A DNA stretch of 64,000 nt. It comes from Caprimulgus europaeus (Eukaryota > Chordata > Aves > Caprimulgiformes > Caprimulgidae). The stretch's first letter is position 1. The number at the start of each line of letters is the position of its first letter. Location: positions 48,971,515-49,035,514 of the forward strand of contig OU015528.1 of assembly GCA_907165065.1 (NCBI GenBank), written 5' to 3'. Made by a program: the position numbers and the translations under genes. Positions 1-29,222 of this stretch are shown one piece after another. Under the pieces are notes generated by a model. The model was not told the origin of the DNA, searched no databases, and saw only the letters and a program-made list of their open reading frames with translations.

Positions 1-455
1 AGCACGCCCACAGGGAGAACGTGCCTCAGCCAACCCAACCGAGCCTGACGAAGAAGCTGTGCACAACGTGAGTCACCCGCCAGAGCCCAGACCCTGCGTC
101 AGCGCAGCAGGTGAGCCGGAGCCTGCCCAGGGGCTGCCGAGGGGGGCCCCTCCTTTCCCCCCGCCCCTGTCCGGGAAGGGGACGCGGAGCAGCAGGGCGG
201 CCCCAGCGGTTTCAGTCCCCACCGGTCCGAGGGGCACGGCAGGGAGCCGGGGAGGGGCGCGGTGCCGGGGGTACCGTGTGAGGCGCCGCACAGGTGGCGC
301 GACCGTTGCTGGGGAGCGCGAGCGGCGCGGGGGGAGGAGGAGGGCTGGCAGCCCCGGAGGGCGAGAGGCGGCCCGCCGAGCCCTCCTGCCCGCGGGCGGG
401 ACCACCCCCCTCCCAGCGCTGCTCGCCACCCCGACTGGGCCCCGCCGACACTCAC

Positions 456-640
456 CTGCTCTCGGCGGCGGCGCCCCGGCCCGCCGCGCTGCCCCCGCAG
501 GACAGCCACCCGACCCCGACCCGGCGGCCCCACACGCCGCTCCGGAGGGCGGTGCGGCGCGCATGCGCGGCATCCGGGCGGCGGCGCGGGGCGCTGTGGG
601 GGCTGTAGGCCGCGGGGGGGGCCGGCGGCGCCGCCGCCGC
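456..640 (-). other. candidate non-coding first exon (SGSM3?)
   Basis: The minus-strand sequence ends at 456 in a donor that matches the consensus well. The upstream limit is a guess, placed near the NRF1 site. No credible protein start is seen. A short piece at the left edge (1-56) could be the next exon on this strand after an acceptor-like CACAG, or the end of a plus-strand exon before GTGAGT at 68; the window does not decide. Confidence 0.35.
559..568. promoter_or_regulatory. NRF1 binding motif
   Basis: The 10-base palindrome GCGCATGCGC is a perfect NRF1 core in the CpG island. NRF1 sites are typical of housekeeping promoters, and this one lies about 100 bp upstream of the minus-strand splice donor. 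Confidence 0.6.
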
Positions 641-970
641 ACACGCCGCCCAGAGAGCCCGGGGACCGCGTAAAGGCGGCTCTCGGCGACGGTGACACGC
701 GTTGAGCCCCCTAACGCGGAGGAGGCGGCACGAAGCCGTGAGCAGTCGAGGTGGTGGGAGCCTCTGCACCGGCCTCGGAGGAGGCAGCAGCAGTCGCGTC
801 CGCCACGCTGGCAGCTAGAGCTCGGTGAGCCACCGGCCGTGGCAAACCAACCAGTTCGCGCTTGGTGAGGCGCTGAGAACAGCTCGGTTCTTTTCCATCA
901 TTCAGGTCTAGATTAACTTCTCGTCCAGGCAGGGCACAGACCCACTGCCACTGTACCGGAGGCACTCTCA

Positions 971-2650
971 CGGAGTGGGCTGCGGGGATCGTACCAGAAC
1001 GAACTGGAAGAACAATCTGGCCTCACAAATTAGTGAAGAGCTGCTTCTGAAGCACTTTTTGGTGACCCACTCCAACAACCAAGGAAAGGAGGGAACTACA
1101 CCTCTGGCTGGTGCCTCTGCTAATTCTGCTGGGGGGGGGGGGGGGGGGGTGGAAAAAAAGCAAGGTCCCAAACCAAGCTCTTCCAAGGAGGAGCAGAAGC
1201 CTCCAAATGGATTTGCATATCATGCCACAGTTTTCTAGGAGAGTGACATTTTCTCTATGTCTTTGTTACTCTTTTTTAAACTTTCCAGGAAAACAAGTCC
1301 AATGTCTCACAACTGGCAGCTTCTACCTGGCACAAAGATTTATTGCCACATGATGAGAAAAGACGTTAGCTGTTCATTTTCTCTGCACAGGGTTGGTTGT
1401 TTTTTGTAATCCCACAAAGGAGGAATGAGGACCAAAAAAGGAGGACTTCTGCATCTATCTGTTTTATCTCTTGGCTATCCATTTGAGTAATAGTTTGAAA
1501 ATTACCAGTGTTCAATTAGAGTTATCCTTTTCAAACAGATGGCTAATTAAATGTTAATAGCATTAGCAGGCAAAATGTTTTGAACACCATCAAACTCACA
1601 AATGTTTGAGACATTTTGAATGCCATAGTCTACAGGCAAGGTAAAGCCAGAGCAATCTATGGTTTTATGATGGCCTCAAGGAGAGCAAATAGCTTCTTTC
1701 GATTAGTCTACTTCTCTTCAGGAATCACACTTCAAAAAGAATCAGGTAGTTCTCATCATGTCATCTCTGAGAGCCTGAATAAACAACAGAGGTAAGAGGG
1801 AGCTTTTTATTGCACTGAAGCAAAATAAATGGGCTGTAATGCAGCAATGCTGGAAGAGGTCAAGGAATCATTCCAGTTTTAAGTCAAAGGGAGAAGACTT
1901 TCATCCAGTACTGAATGTCCAGTAAAGCACAGACATTATAAATGGAATATTCGGGGTCAGAAATAAGACTATCAAAACTCTTGAATTTCTCTGGCATCTA
2001 ATGAATTCCCAAAACTTTTTTCTTTCCCTATCAGACAAAGCTTATTTACACTAGAGAATGACTTTCTCATGCTAGAGTCCACCTGCCATTCATGACAGAG
2101 CACCTATAGCCAAGGACCTGGAAAAGTAAAACACAATGGCTGGCTCCTAACCCACATCTGTAAATAGCCACAGGTGCAGAATTAAACCAGCAAGGGAGCA
2201 CTAAAGGACCACCAGTTTGATGAGCCAAGAAGTTTCATGTCCTCTTGTAATTTTTTGGCCTGTTTGCTCCCCAAATCACAGTACTCTGAAAGCTAGACAA
2301 CCTTTTATCATCTTTTGAGACATCTGTGGAGAAAGTTTAAGAGCAGATGAGTAAGATGGAAACCAGCTCCCCTTACCCCCACTCTTCCATAAATAAGTTG
2401 TATATGTATGTCAGGCAGCACCTGGCATTGCTTTTTAAACAGCTGGCAGTGCTCTATAAGGGGCCAGTGAAAGGTACTGCGATAAAGTTCCCTTGTTACA
2501 ATCAAGTGTTTCTCAGTAACCCAGCACACAATAGACGGAGGCTTGATTAAATAGCAGACAAAAAATGAAAAGCCCATCTGGAATCAAGGTGGCTGTAAGC
2601 TCTGGGGGTTAAATATAGTGTGGAGAACCAAAATAATGTGACATGGTAAA
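971..2650. other. intergenic, no gene seen
   Basis: AT-rich DNA between the left CpG island and the ADSL 3' end. The only landmark is a run of 19 G at 1131-1149 followed by TGG and A7. The open frames here are short and resemble no known protein. Some of it may be ADSL 3'UTR if a poly(A) signal beyond 2672 is used. Confidence 0.6.
1131..1149. repeat. poly(G) run, 19 bases
   Basis: An uninterrupted G homopolymer. Length may vary between individuals or be inexact in the assembly. Confidence 0.9.
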
Positions 2651-2671
2651 CAGACCTGGTTCAATATGGCT

Positions 2672-2677
2672 TTTATT
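2672..2677 (-). terminator. ADSL: ADSL poly(A) signal
   Basis: AATAAA on the minus strand, about 36 nt past the ADSL stop codon, followed by a T/G-rich stretch. It would give a very short 3'UTR of about 60 nt, ending near 2650-2660. More distal signals exist (for example near 1806-1811), so longer forms are possible. Confidence 0.65.
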
Positions 2678-2712
2678 ATCTTCCTGTACCCACACACCTT
2701 TGCAGAATACAC

Positions 2713-20329
<17,617 letters not shown>

Positions 20330-20509
20330 GGCAGCAGCTGCGCGGAACCTCGGAACGATCGGTGCCGCCGGGGGCGCGGCGCCCGCCGGCAGCCGAGAAT
20401 AAAGGCGCGCGGCGGCCCCGCCCTGCTGTCGCGAGGAGCCCCCGCCTCCGGCGCGGAATACGGCGGCGCCCCCCGGCGGGAAGAGGCCGCGCGCGGGGCG
20501 ACGGGAAGG

Positions 20510-20520
20510 AAGATGGCGGC
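20510..20520 (+). promoter_or_regulatory. YY1 motif
   Basis: AAGATGGCGGC is a perfect YY1 core. It lies about 180 bp upstream of the ADSL start codon and about 70 bp past the TNRC6B poly(A) signal. YY1 cores of this orientation often sit just inside the transcript on the same strand, so a divergent plus-strand start is possible. The ATG in it opens only a 20-codon frame. Confidence 0.55.
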
Positions 20521-20587
20521 GAGGGCAGCGCGGCACAACGAGCGTGCAGAAAAGACACGAGTAGTAAATGCTTAGCAGCCAAACACA

Positions 20588-20593
20588 TTTATT
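20588..20593 (-). terminator. TNRC6B: TNRC6B distal poly(A) signal
   Basis: AATAAA on the minus strand, followed by T/G-rich sequence (TGTGTTTGG, then CGTGTCTTTTCTG). This is the last good signal before the ADSL promoter. The distance from the stop codon, about 13.5 kb, is in keeping with the very long 3'UTR known for vertebrate TNRC6B. Confidence 0.65.
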
Positions 20594-23164
20594 AGTCTGT
20601 CTCTTTTTTTTTTTTTTCCAGGAACCCAAAAATATTTTGTAGTTATAATGTAAGCAACTGAGTTGCACATAATACAATCATATCTTTCAAAAAATAAAAA
20701 TAAAATAAAAACAAAAGCTGTTTAAAAGCCAAAAAAAAAACCTTCAGAAAACTTATATAAGTATTACACCATCTCTCAGTTTCAATGAAATGACGACGAC
20801 TTAATTCCTTATTACTCTTTAACTTGTCACACTCCAATAGAACATCACCCTTTGTTTGTTTTTTTCTTCCCCCCCCACCCCCCCATTTTTCTTTTTTTTT
20901 TTTTTTCTTTTTTCTTTTTCTCTAAATCCAGCATGAGAAATACAGTACCTGCTATGGCAAAAATACACATAAAATGCAACATTTCAGCTTATTTGTACAT
21001 TAGTAGAGTTTAAACATTTTATTGTTGTTTTTTTTTTTCTTTTTAAGTGAGCCAGTGATTTTAAGTACCACTATACTAAAAGTAAAATTAAAATATAGAA
21101 AAGGAGGAGAAGGGGAGCAGCCAGCCGTACAAGAGCACCCTCTAAAGTGCTGAGTTTCTGTGTCCATGGAAAACCCTTAGGAAGTCAAAACACCTGCATG
21201 CATACAGGATGGAAATTAGGATGAAACCTGGATATGCAAGACATTGTGTCATCTCCTCTACGATCTCCCCGTATGTCCTGTATTTTTTACTGCACACTAG
21301 AAAAGGAGGGGAGAAACCACAGCTACAGTAAGAGTTTAGTAAAGGAAGCCACTTCAAGTATAAGAAAAAATAAACACTTATAGGTAACTTGCAAATAGCA
21401 TCAATATACACACAGCCATTATTTTTATTATTACAATGTCTGCTTCTGGGGGACAGTGTTTCAGGCAAGAGGACTTTAGCTGTACCTTCCTGTTACCTAT
21501 TTATGTGCAAAGTAGAAAAGCTGCCTTTTCTAATCCAGCCATTTTGGACATCACTGATTTTCTGTTCTGCAACCTCCTCCCTCCATTTTGTAAGGAGAGA
21601 GGAAGGTGACATTATTTTACCAAGAAGTCTAGATGAAATGAACCTATTTTGCCATTCCTCTTCCAGACACTCCCATTACCTGTCTGCAATGAAGAGAAAC
21701 TCGCCAGACATCTGATGCCCACCATTAGCCAGTTTCCTGAACAGGTAGAAGGCATTTACCTTTGTAAACATAATCCCTTATGTTTGTGGAACTCAAAGCA
21801 GCATTTCATATCTCCATCTGAGTGGTGGAGATTAAAATAGACCAGAACGCTCCCCCGTCACTGCTCTTCCTCCTCCCCTTCCCTCCCCCCGTCCCCAGAA
21901 AGATTACATTTGGTTACTTTTGTTAGAAGGTAGGTTTTTTGGTTCTTTGGGGAAAATACTTAGCATTTAATTCAAAGTAAACATTACAGAATTGCCATCA
22001 GCAGAGTCATACTGCTGTCTGTTCTGCTTTCTAGCTGAGAAAGAAAAAGCATCCTGCATCAGATATTCTGCATGTTTTAGACAGGTTGTGGTGGAAATCC
22101 AAGATATGTCTGTACATCCTACAGGTGCAAATGCATAATTTCAGCTTCTTTCTCTGCAGAATCACTGTATACGTTTCACCTTGCATACTGGCAAAGATCG
22201 AGGGGGTGGCATATGGCAACACTGGAGAGATGTTCCTAAGGCCACAGGGAGCAATGCAGGACCGAGAGGACCAGGGAGCGTGAGATACGAAGGTTTCCGG
22301 TACAGAAACCATATTCTTGATATTTCAAAGGCCAAATTCCAAAAGGCATGGGCTCATATGCACATCCCTGAGACGCACATCCAAGAAAGAAGAAAGAGTG
22401 ACCATGTTGACCGGAGAGGGGAGAAAAGTAGCAGAAGTTCCCTGACAGCTGTGGGATTTACCCAATGAAGACCTTCCCCCACCACCCTCCCAGAGACATT
22501 CTGGGAGAGCTGTAAGGCATATACACAAGCAGCATCTACTATCATTCCCTCTGTTTCTATGTTTTATTGGCAGGTGATGGCTTCCATATATCATGGACAA
22601 AAAGGGACACTGTATTTAAAGTGTCACTGGTAACACACTGAAATTAATTCAGGGAAGGAAACAGAAAGCTACTCTGCCCTTCATCCCTGGAGCAGCAGCA
22701 TCAAGTGGCAAGGTTCTTCATATTACAGTCCCCTCTCTGGAACTACACGCCACCACCTCCCCTTCCCGATGGCAAGAAAAGATGTGTCCACTTGAAGAAT
22801 GACATGACCAAAAACTCTATTTAAAGGCAAGGAAAAGTACAAAAACTGATTCCAATTTGGTGATCTGGTGAAAGCAGCAGCAAGCTGAAAGTACTCCAAT
22901 CAAGTCTGAAGCTTATCTAAAAGTGTAACACATGACCTGTAGCAACACTGGCATAACTACCTAAGGAAGAGCAGAAGGAAACTGACATAAAGACAGAGAA
23001 GGAGGAGTATGAGTAACTGAATCTCCATCAACTTGTTATTTAGGATTTGAGTGTCTGATGGCTTTAATAATAATAAAAAAGGTTACTTCCCTCCACACAA
23101 GCAATGTAAAAAGAATGAGTGATCTTGCTGTAGAACCCTGTAATACTTCCATCATGCTTTTTAT

Positions 23165-23350
23165 CTTTAAAGCACTTTACAAACATTTACTAGTTGATCC
23201 TCACAAAACCCCTGTGAGGTAGGTAGGTATTATCACCCCTGCTTTACAGATGAAAAAACAAAGGCAAAGAACTTAAACGACTTGCCCAAGGCAAGGGAAG
23301 AGTAAGGGCCAATGTTAAAATTCAGGAGTTCCAGGCTTCTCTGGTCCTGT
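23165..23350 (-). repeat. MIR-type (CORE-SINE) relic
   Basis: On the minus strand it follows the MIR consensus: CTTGGGCAAGTC, a short gap, TTTTTTCATCTGTAAAGCAG, GATAATACCTACCTACCTCA, then GTGAGGATCAA and a TGTAAAGTGCTT end. It is thus sense with respect to TNRC6B mRNA, inside the 3'UTR. Such relics are old and scarce in bird genomes. Confidence 0.78.
23215..23222 (-). promoter_or_regulatory. TNRC6B: let-7 seed match in 3'UTR
   Basis: The mRNA strand reads CUACCUCA, a perfect 8-mer let-7 site, contributed by the MIR relic. Use in vivo is not shown by the sequence. Confidence 0.5.
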
Positions 23351-26300
23351 GCTCAAAACCACTAGTTAAAACATCTTTTTAGAAAGGAGATAACAGATGG
23401 AAATAAAAGCCCATAAGTTCAGAAGAAAAGGTAAGATTTAAAAGGTTACATCTGAAGGGGAAATGTACTACGAGGTATTTTTGTGAGTGAGTTTAAACTT
23501 CAGATTTTTCTTTTCTTTCTTTTTTTTTCTTCTCTCTTCCTTTTCTTTTTTTAAAGGCAATCTGACAGAGTGGAACCCTGATAAGATCACATCTGCAAGA
23601 CAGGCACAGATGTGAGAGTGATCAAGTCTATTACTTATTACAGTACTGTGAATGTCAACAAAAATATAATTGCTGCATGAAAACAATGAATACAGGCAGG
23701 ATAATAACTCAGTTTATGGTATTACATCTAAGATAATGCCAAAGATAATGGAGGTACCATGGTACACCATGGACAGAGGAAAAAGTCAAGTCAAAGGGTC
23801 CCTATTAAGATGACAAAGAGGGCAGTGAGATCTACATTTTTTTCTGAGGAGACTGCTCCTAGGAGCTCAGCAAGCTTCAAGGAACAGATGTAATTCACAA
23901 TTACTGCATTTTGGAGATGTGAGGATGTGAATCCTTTTTTATTACCATTTTGATATTACCTTGGAGTAAAAAAAGATTATTTCATTTAAATAGAGGGCCT
24001 TGTCTACAGATCAGCCTCCATTCCCTAAAATGACACACACTGCCAACATTAATGCAAAGTCACTGGCAGTAACACCAGACAACAAAGCACAGGTAGCTGC
24101 TGATGTTGAAAAAACACAGTCCTCTTAAGTCATGCTTTGATCAGCACTAGAAAGTAAGTACCACCTCCACCACCTTGTCCATATCTGTGCTATCACTCTA
24201 TGAGCTTTGCCATAAACAGCAGCAAAGAAAAATTTAGGGAGAAGAAAATGTAGACATCAAGGACCAGCTGTGTTCCAATTCTCCTGGAAGAGCACAAGGA
24301 CTGCTGTAATGGAAAACGAGTAGTAAACCCAAAAAAGATAGTGCCTGTGGCACTGTTTCCTGAGCTTGACAAAGGCCAGCACACAGGAGGTGGTAGATAG
24401 CTTCCCAAGTGGAGCTGGTGTCCCATTCACCCTATTGGCCCTTGGTTAACACTGCACAGCTAGAATTTACAATCCTGCGCAAGGTTTAGAGTTGATTTCG
24501 TTTTGCAGTCACCATTAGTTTTCCAAAACCCTGCCCAGTTACCTAATGGCCAACTGTCTGAAAAAGAGAAGTTTTTATCAAGTCCTTTTTCTTTCAAAGT
24601 CATCACCTCCCCACTTGCCCAAAATGTAATGGATATACCATGGACACAGAAACTCCTGAACGGTTTAGCAAAGCTATCTTTGTCCCCTACACCCCCTTTG
24701 CAGAATGCATAGTTTACAATTCACTTACAAAATAAAGAAGCAATGCTGACCACATATGGGACCTTTTTTTTTTTTTTTGAAAAAAAGAACAAACAACCTC
24801 TTCTTAAGTTCAGTATCAAAATTCACATTTGCATAATAATACATTTCAAGGCCATTAGAGAGGAATGAGAGCGAAGCAAAGAAAACTGCAGAGTCTCTCC
24901 TCTCTTTGTCTTCCTGAATAGAGCTGAGGGATCCCACTGGAGTTTCTTTTCAGGGTGGGAATTATGAAGGGCTACAGCAACAGCTCTTGATCTTGTACAC
25001 CTCATGTTTTGGGTGGGATGAAGAGGTGAATTATTAAGAAAAAAAAAAAACAAATGGAAGGAGACACTGCAGATTCCCATGTTTAGCTACAAACAGCTTT
25101 GAAGAAACAAAAAATTACTTCAGATTTTTTTTTCCTTTTAAACACTTCTACCTCACCATTTCAAAAACTCTTTTTCTTCTTGTGTAATACCCTGTTCATT
25201 TAAATGGCAACATTAAGTGTGCTGGAAGTTGAAGGGTTGAAAAAAATAAATTTTCCTGTTTCTCTTATCAGGACATGGACAGAGAGGGTAAAAGTGTGCC
25301 TGCACTCACTATTTAACAGAAGCTACAAAACATTGTCTTCTCTACATGTATAAATTTGTCTCAAACATCACTGTGTTTCAATTCTCCAGTGCTTACAAAA
25401 AATAAAGCCACACGCATTCACATTCACGCACACAAACATAAACAGAAGCCACATAATACATATACAAACTCAACCTGCAAAGGCAGACTAGCCTAAAACT
25501 ATCAACAGCTTCTGTGCACCACATGACATCCCTTCGCACCCCCCACCCCGATCTCTACCACATATGAATACGTATTGTGCAGTGTAGAGACCAGCCCAAA
25601 GATGCTGCTTGTCAAAAGGGACCAGTGGGCTGCAATCTCCATGTCTGACCTCTTGAAAGAATACATTGACCATTGTCTCCTCTCCAGCCCTAGCGGTCTC
25701 CTCAATTAGACAGTCACTAGACTCACAAAGGCACATTCATAAATACCACATTTAACTTACTGCTTGTAAAAACACAGAAGGAGGAAAATGTTAAGCGCTT
25801 ATACCCCAACCCATCCCTACTGACCCAGCAAGAAGTATCACAATAACGTATCACTTGGTGAGACCTTACTCTACCTTTAGAAGGTATATATTAAAGAAGT
25901 CTTCCAACACCTCTTTTTAATTTTTTTTTTTTTTTGCATAAATGAATGCTTTTTTGTTTTTGGCTTACATATTTTGGAATACAGCACACTTACTATAAAG
26001 CTCTGTTGTAAGGCTACCCCCTAAAGTAAGGCTGTTCTACCTTGGCTTGCATTTTCACTTAAATTTTGCTTCTTCTCCACACGTCGCCAAAACAAAACAA
26101 AAAACCCCACACAGCGCCTTACGAAAGGGTAAGCCATATCTGGCAAGGAGAGGGAGGGGAAAGAAAGCACATAATATCATAACCATGTCACTAAAATAGC
26201 TATTCTAACAAGCTGTGCAACCTGCTCTTACTGCTCAACAGTAAATGACGAAGAAAATGTTCACTTATGGTTGTGTTTCATCTGAAATAGGAGAAGCTTC

Positions 26301-27210
26301 TACTTTGTCTCAATTAAAAAAAACAAAGAAATTAAAAAAATGAGAAAGTTAGTTCTGTGAATGCAACGACACAAACTGATACTCAAGAGAAGGCATTTAG
26401 TGCTCAACAAGGAAACATGTCCTGCTAAGCACTGCCTCCTTGCATTGCGCACTTCTCCGGACTCCTCCTCCCTGCCCACCACAGTCAAGAATGTTTGCTG
26501 CAAAAATACTTAACGCTTGCTGGCACAATGCATATTCCTCTCCCCCCCACACCCCCTTTTTTTTTTTTTCTTTTCCCCTGGAGTGCTCTGTATTCATTTA
26601 CGAAAAGGCTGTCAGAGTCAAGTCAAAGAACTCCCTTTCTCACTACAAAGTTAACAAGAGCCCTAACACTGCTAAATGTCACCGGTCCCAACTGTCACAC
26701 ATACAGGGCAAAAATGGCTCTTTGCAGAGTGCATTTGATTTGCTAGAAGCCTGTTTATATAGCACAGGACTCTGGGAGACTTTTAGAGAAAAACTTTCCT
26801 GCATAGCTCGATGAAAAGCAACACGCATGCAAACCATGGATGCAAACAGACATTTGTCTGCTGCGTACCACAAATGAAGCTGCATCTATATTTGCCTGAC
26901 AATAGTTTTAAAAATAGGCTCCAAATCATCAGGAGCTATGGTGCTTTTTGTAACACAGATGAAACCTTAAATCAGTTTTCATATAAGGATTAGAAGATAT
27001 AGTTTCTACATCACAAAGGTTAAAGTCTCACATAACATCACAAAATTGAGAGCTATATTTTGAACAGGACCCTGGCTCAGTTTTAACAGCAATGTAGACA
27101 GACCCTTGAATTCTACTGTATACAAAGCTCTGCTTGGCCAGTCACTAGAAAATGGACCTGCTTCCTGTTATCTACTATAGGGGAACTTTGGTAAAATTCA
27201 GCAACACTGG

Positions 27211-27218
27211 TATTTACA
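27211..27218 (-). promoter_or_regulatory. TNRC6B: Pumilio response element
   Basis: TGTAAATA on the mRNA strand, a perfect PUM1/2 site in the 3'UTR. Confidence 0.45.
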
Positions 27219-27823
27219 GTGATGGGACACTTATGCAAAACATTGTGAGGAACATGAACTAGCCAGGCTACTAAAAATCTCCAGTTAGGCTCCTGTTGTT
27301 TCCTCCAACCAAACAACTCTGTTCCAGCATCATTTTTGCTTTGTGTTTTAGGTTTGGATGTGTATTCTGGACAACAGGGAAAACCGGCTCTGTCTACATT
27401 GGGAAACTTTACATATTTCTCCTCATTACTGTTAGCACCCTTCTGTCACAGGTGGAAGCCCAGTACTGGAGGTGAAGGAAAAGGCAGAGAGTTTGGGTTT
27501 TAGACATCTGTATTTTGATCACTGTGGGAATGACTGATATGATCTAACAAACAGTATCAGTTCCTAAAATTGCAAAATAGTAGAAAATAAACTAGAGAAC
27601 TGAAATGGTATTTTGTGCACAATCAAGTTAGACAAACCAACAGATTCTGCATATGTTGTTTCAGACTCAGGCCTGAGGTTGCACTTCAATAGCATTTGGT
27701 TTTGGTGTTTGGGTTTTTTTTGTGTGGGTTTTTTTTTGTTGGTGGTGTTTTGGTTTTTTGTTTTTTAGAATTCATTTCAACTTAGTTTCCTTGGCATTAC
27801 TTTTCTGCCCACAAATGCATGCA

Positions 27824-27831
27824 TATTTACA
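27824..27831 (-). promoter_or_regulatory. TNRC6B: Pumilio response element
   Basis: Second TGTAAATA on the mRNA strand. Confidence 0.45.
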
Positions 27832-28024
27832 ATTCAGAAAGAAAAAACTACCTTTTACTCAATCCGGACTCATATCCTGAGATGATGCTAACCATCCACC
27901 ACAAAACCAGCATTTCAATGCACTTGAGAAACCTGGATACTAAGGTCACATGATTTACAGTGAATGTGATATATGCAACACAGATATTTGCTGCATTGGA
28001 AATACAACAGGTCCTCATCTGCTA

Positions 28025-28160
28025 CTTTGGCCCCAATTCAACTAAGGTTTACTTACACAAAGAGCCCTTATCTGAGCAGTACTCACTCATTTAAGGTCAG
28101 TGGGACTAATTAATGTGAGGATCACTTCCGATTTCCTGGACCAGACTTGGCCAAATTTTG
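28025..28160. repeat. possible old sauropsid repeat
   Basis: The text GGCCCCAATTCAACTAAGG, then GGTCAGTGGGACTA and AATGTGAGGATCA resembles an old dispersed repeat seen in reptile genomes. It has GGCC-rich ends. The family could not be named with confidence. Confidence 0.3.
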
Positions 28161-29214
28161 AAATCTCAGATACACAAGCAGTATTCCTTTTAAAGTCAAC
28201 AGGAAAACAATATGCACAAACAAAATTAGAAGCCTAAGAGGTAAATGTAATAAAGAATGAAGCAAAAAACCCAACCAAACACAAAAACTACAGTTCTGTT
28301 TGGATGCACTACTATGACACAGTGGAAGATGTGGCAGTATTTTTAGGAAGAAAGAATAGGGGAAAGTTCTAAGGTACAACTGCTCAGAAATTTAATGGGG
28401 GAAAAAAAAAGCCAACTTAATATAAAGGTTCAATTGTTATTTAATCTTTGAAGTGGTTACCCTAGCCAGTTTGCTGAAAACATCCTGTTTATATTGCAGA
28501 GGAAAAACACACTTGGCTTAATCTTGCTCATTACACAACTCACTTAATCTGAAATTAAATAAAAAACTTTTAAGAAACACCTGACATCCTGTGATTAGAA
28601 AAAACCCCAAACCAACAAAAAACCCACTCTCAAGACTGCTTGGCAGGTAAAAGCACAAAAACATTGGGAAAAGACAGCAAGTCTTCCAAAGCACATGGTA
28701 CTAAAATTGCTTTCCGAAGAGATCTCAACACAGATTTCTGACCTATACTCCACCTTTTTTTTTTACATTGCAGTGTAGGATAAGCAAAGTGGCTAATGTA
28801 TACTTGCTTTACTTGCTTAGAAGACTGCTATAACTTTTTAAATATGTATAAATTTTTACAAATTAAGCACTAAAGGATTCAAAACCAGGAATGCTGAAAC
28901 CACCTGTGAAGTACATATGTTTGAACTGGAGAGCCAAAAACAAGAACAAAATAATAAAGAGTTCTGTTTGTCTCTTGAGAAAGTAAAAAGTGTTTTTCAG
29001 TAAAAGATGTTTGACTGTTATGTGGAAAGAGATGCCAATAGTCTCTTCCAAGCTGTGCTTTCCCCAGTGTCTTTTCCCTGCTTTCTTTGTCAATACATTT
29101 GAACAAGACACTGCCACTGATTCCCTCCCTGGAACAGGTTTGTAAAAGCCCAGAAGCACCCTAATATAAATTTCTGATGACTTTTCACTGTTATGAGCTG
29201 AAATGGTAGCAGAG

Positions 29215-29222
29215 TATTTACA
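29215..29222 (-). promoter_or_regulatory. TNRC6B: Pumilio response element
   Basis: Third TGTAAATA on the mRNA strand. Confidence 0.45.

Larger units (their letters stand above)
100..720. promoter_or_regulatory. CpG island, probable SGSM3 promoter
   Basis: The stretch is extremely GC-rich and full of CpG, unlike the AT-rich DNA to its right. It holds a perfect NRF1-type palindrome at 559-568 and several GC boxes. On the minus strand a good splice donor (GCAG then GTGAGT) sits at 456/455, which suggests transcription to the left. In human the gene after ADSL on the same strand is SGSM3, so this is most likely the SGSM3 promoter and a non-coding first exon. The identity rests on synteny only, because no SGSM3 coding exon is visible. 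Confidence 0.6.

Noticed and set aside
59..705. Several open frames of 100-200 codons on both strands
   Set aside because: They lie in a CpG island poor in stop codons. All frames are open together and the products are Arg/Pro/Gly/Ala-rich with no family likeness.
20330..20677. Upstream in-frame extension of ADSL exon 1
   Set aside because: The frame is open, but the first upstream ATG lies in the TNRC6B 3'UTR and the translation has no lyase likeness. The ATG at 20329 has a strong context and the right N-terminal length.
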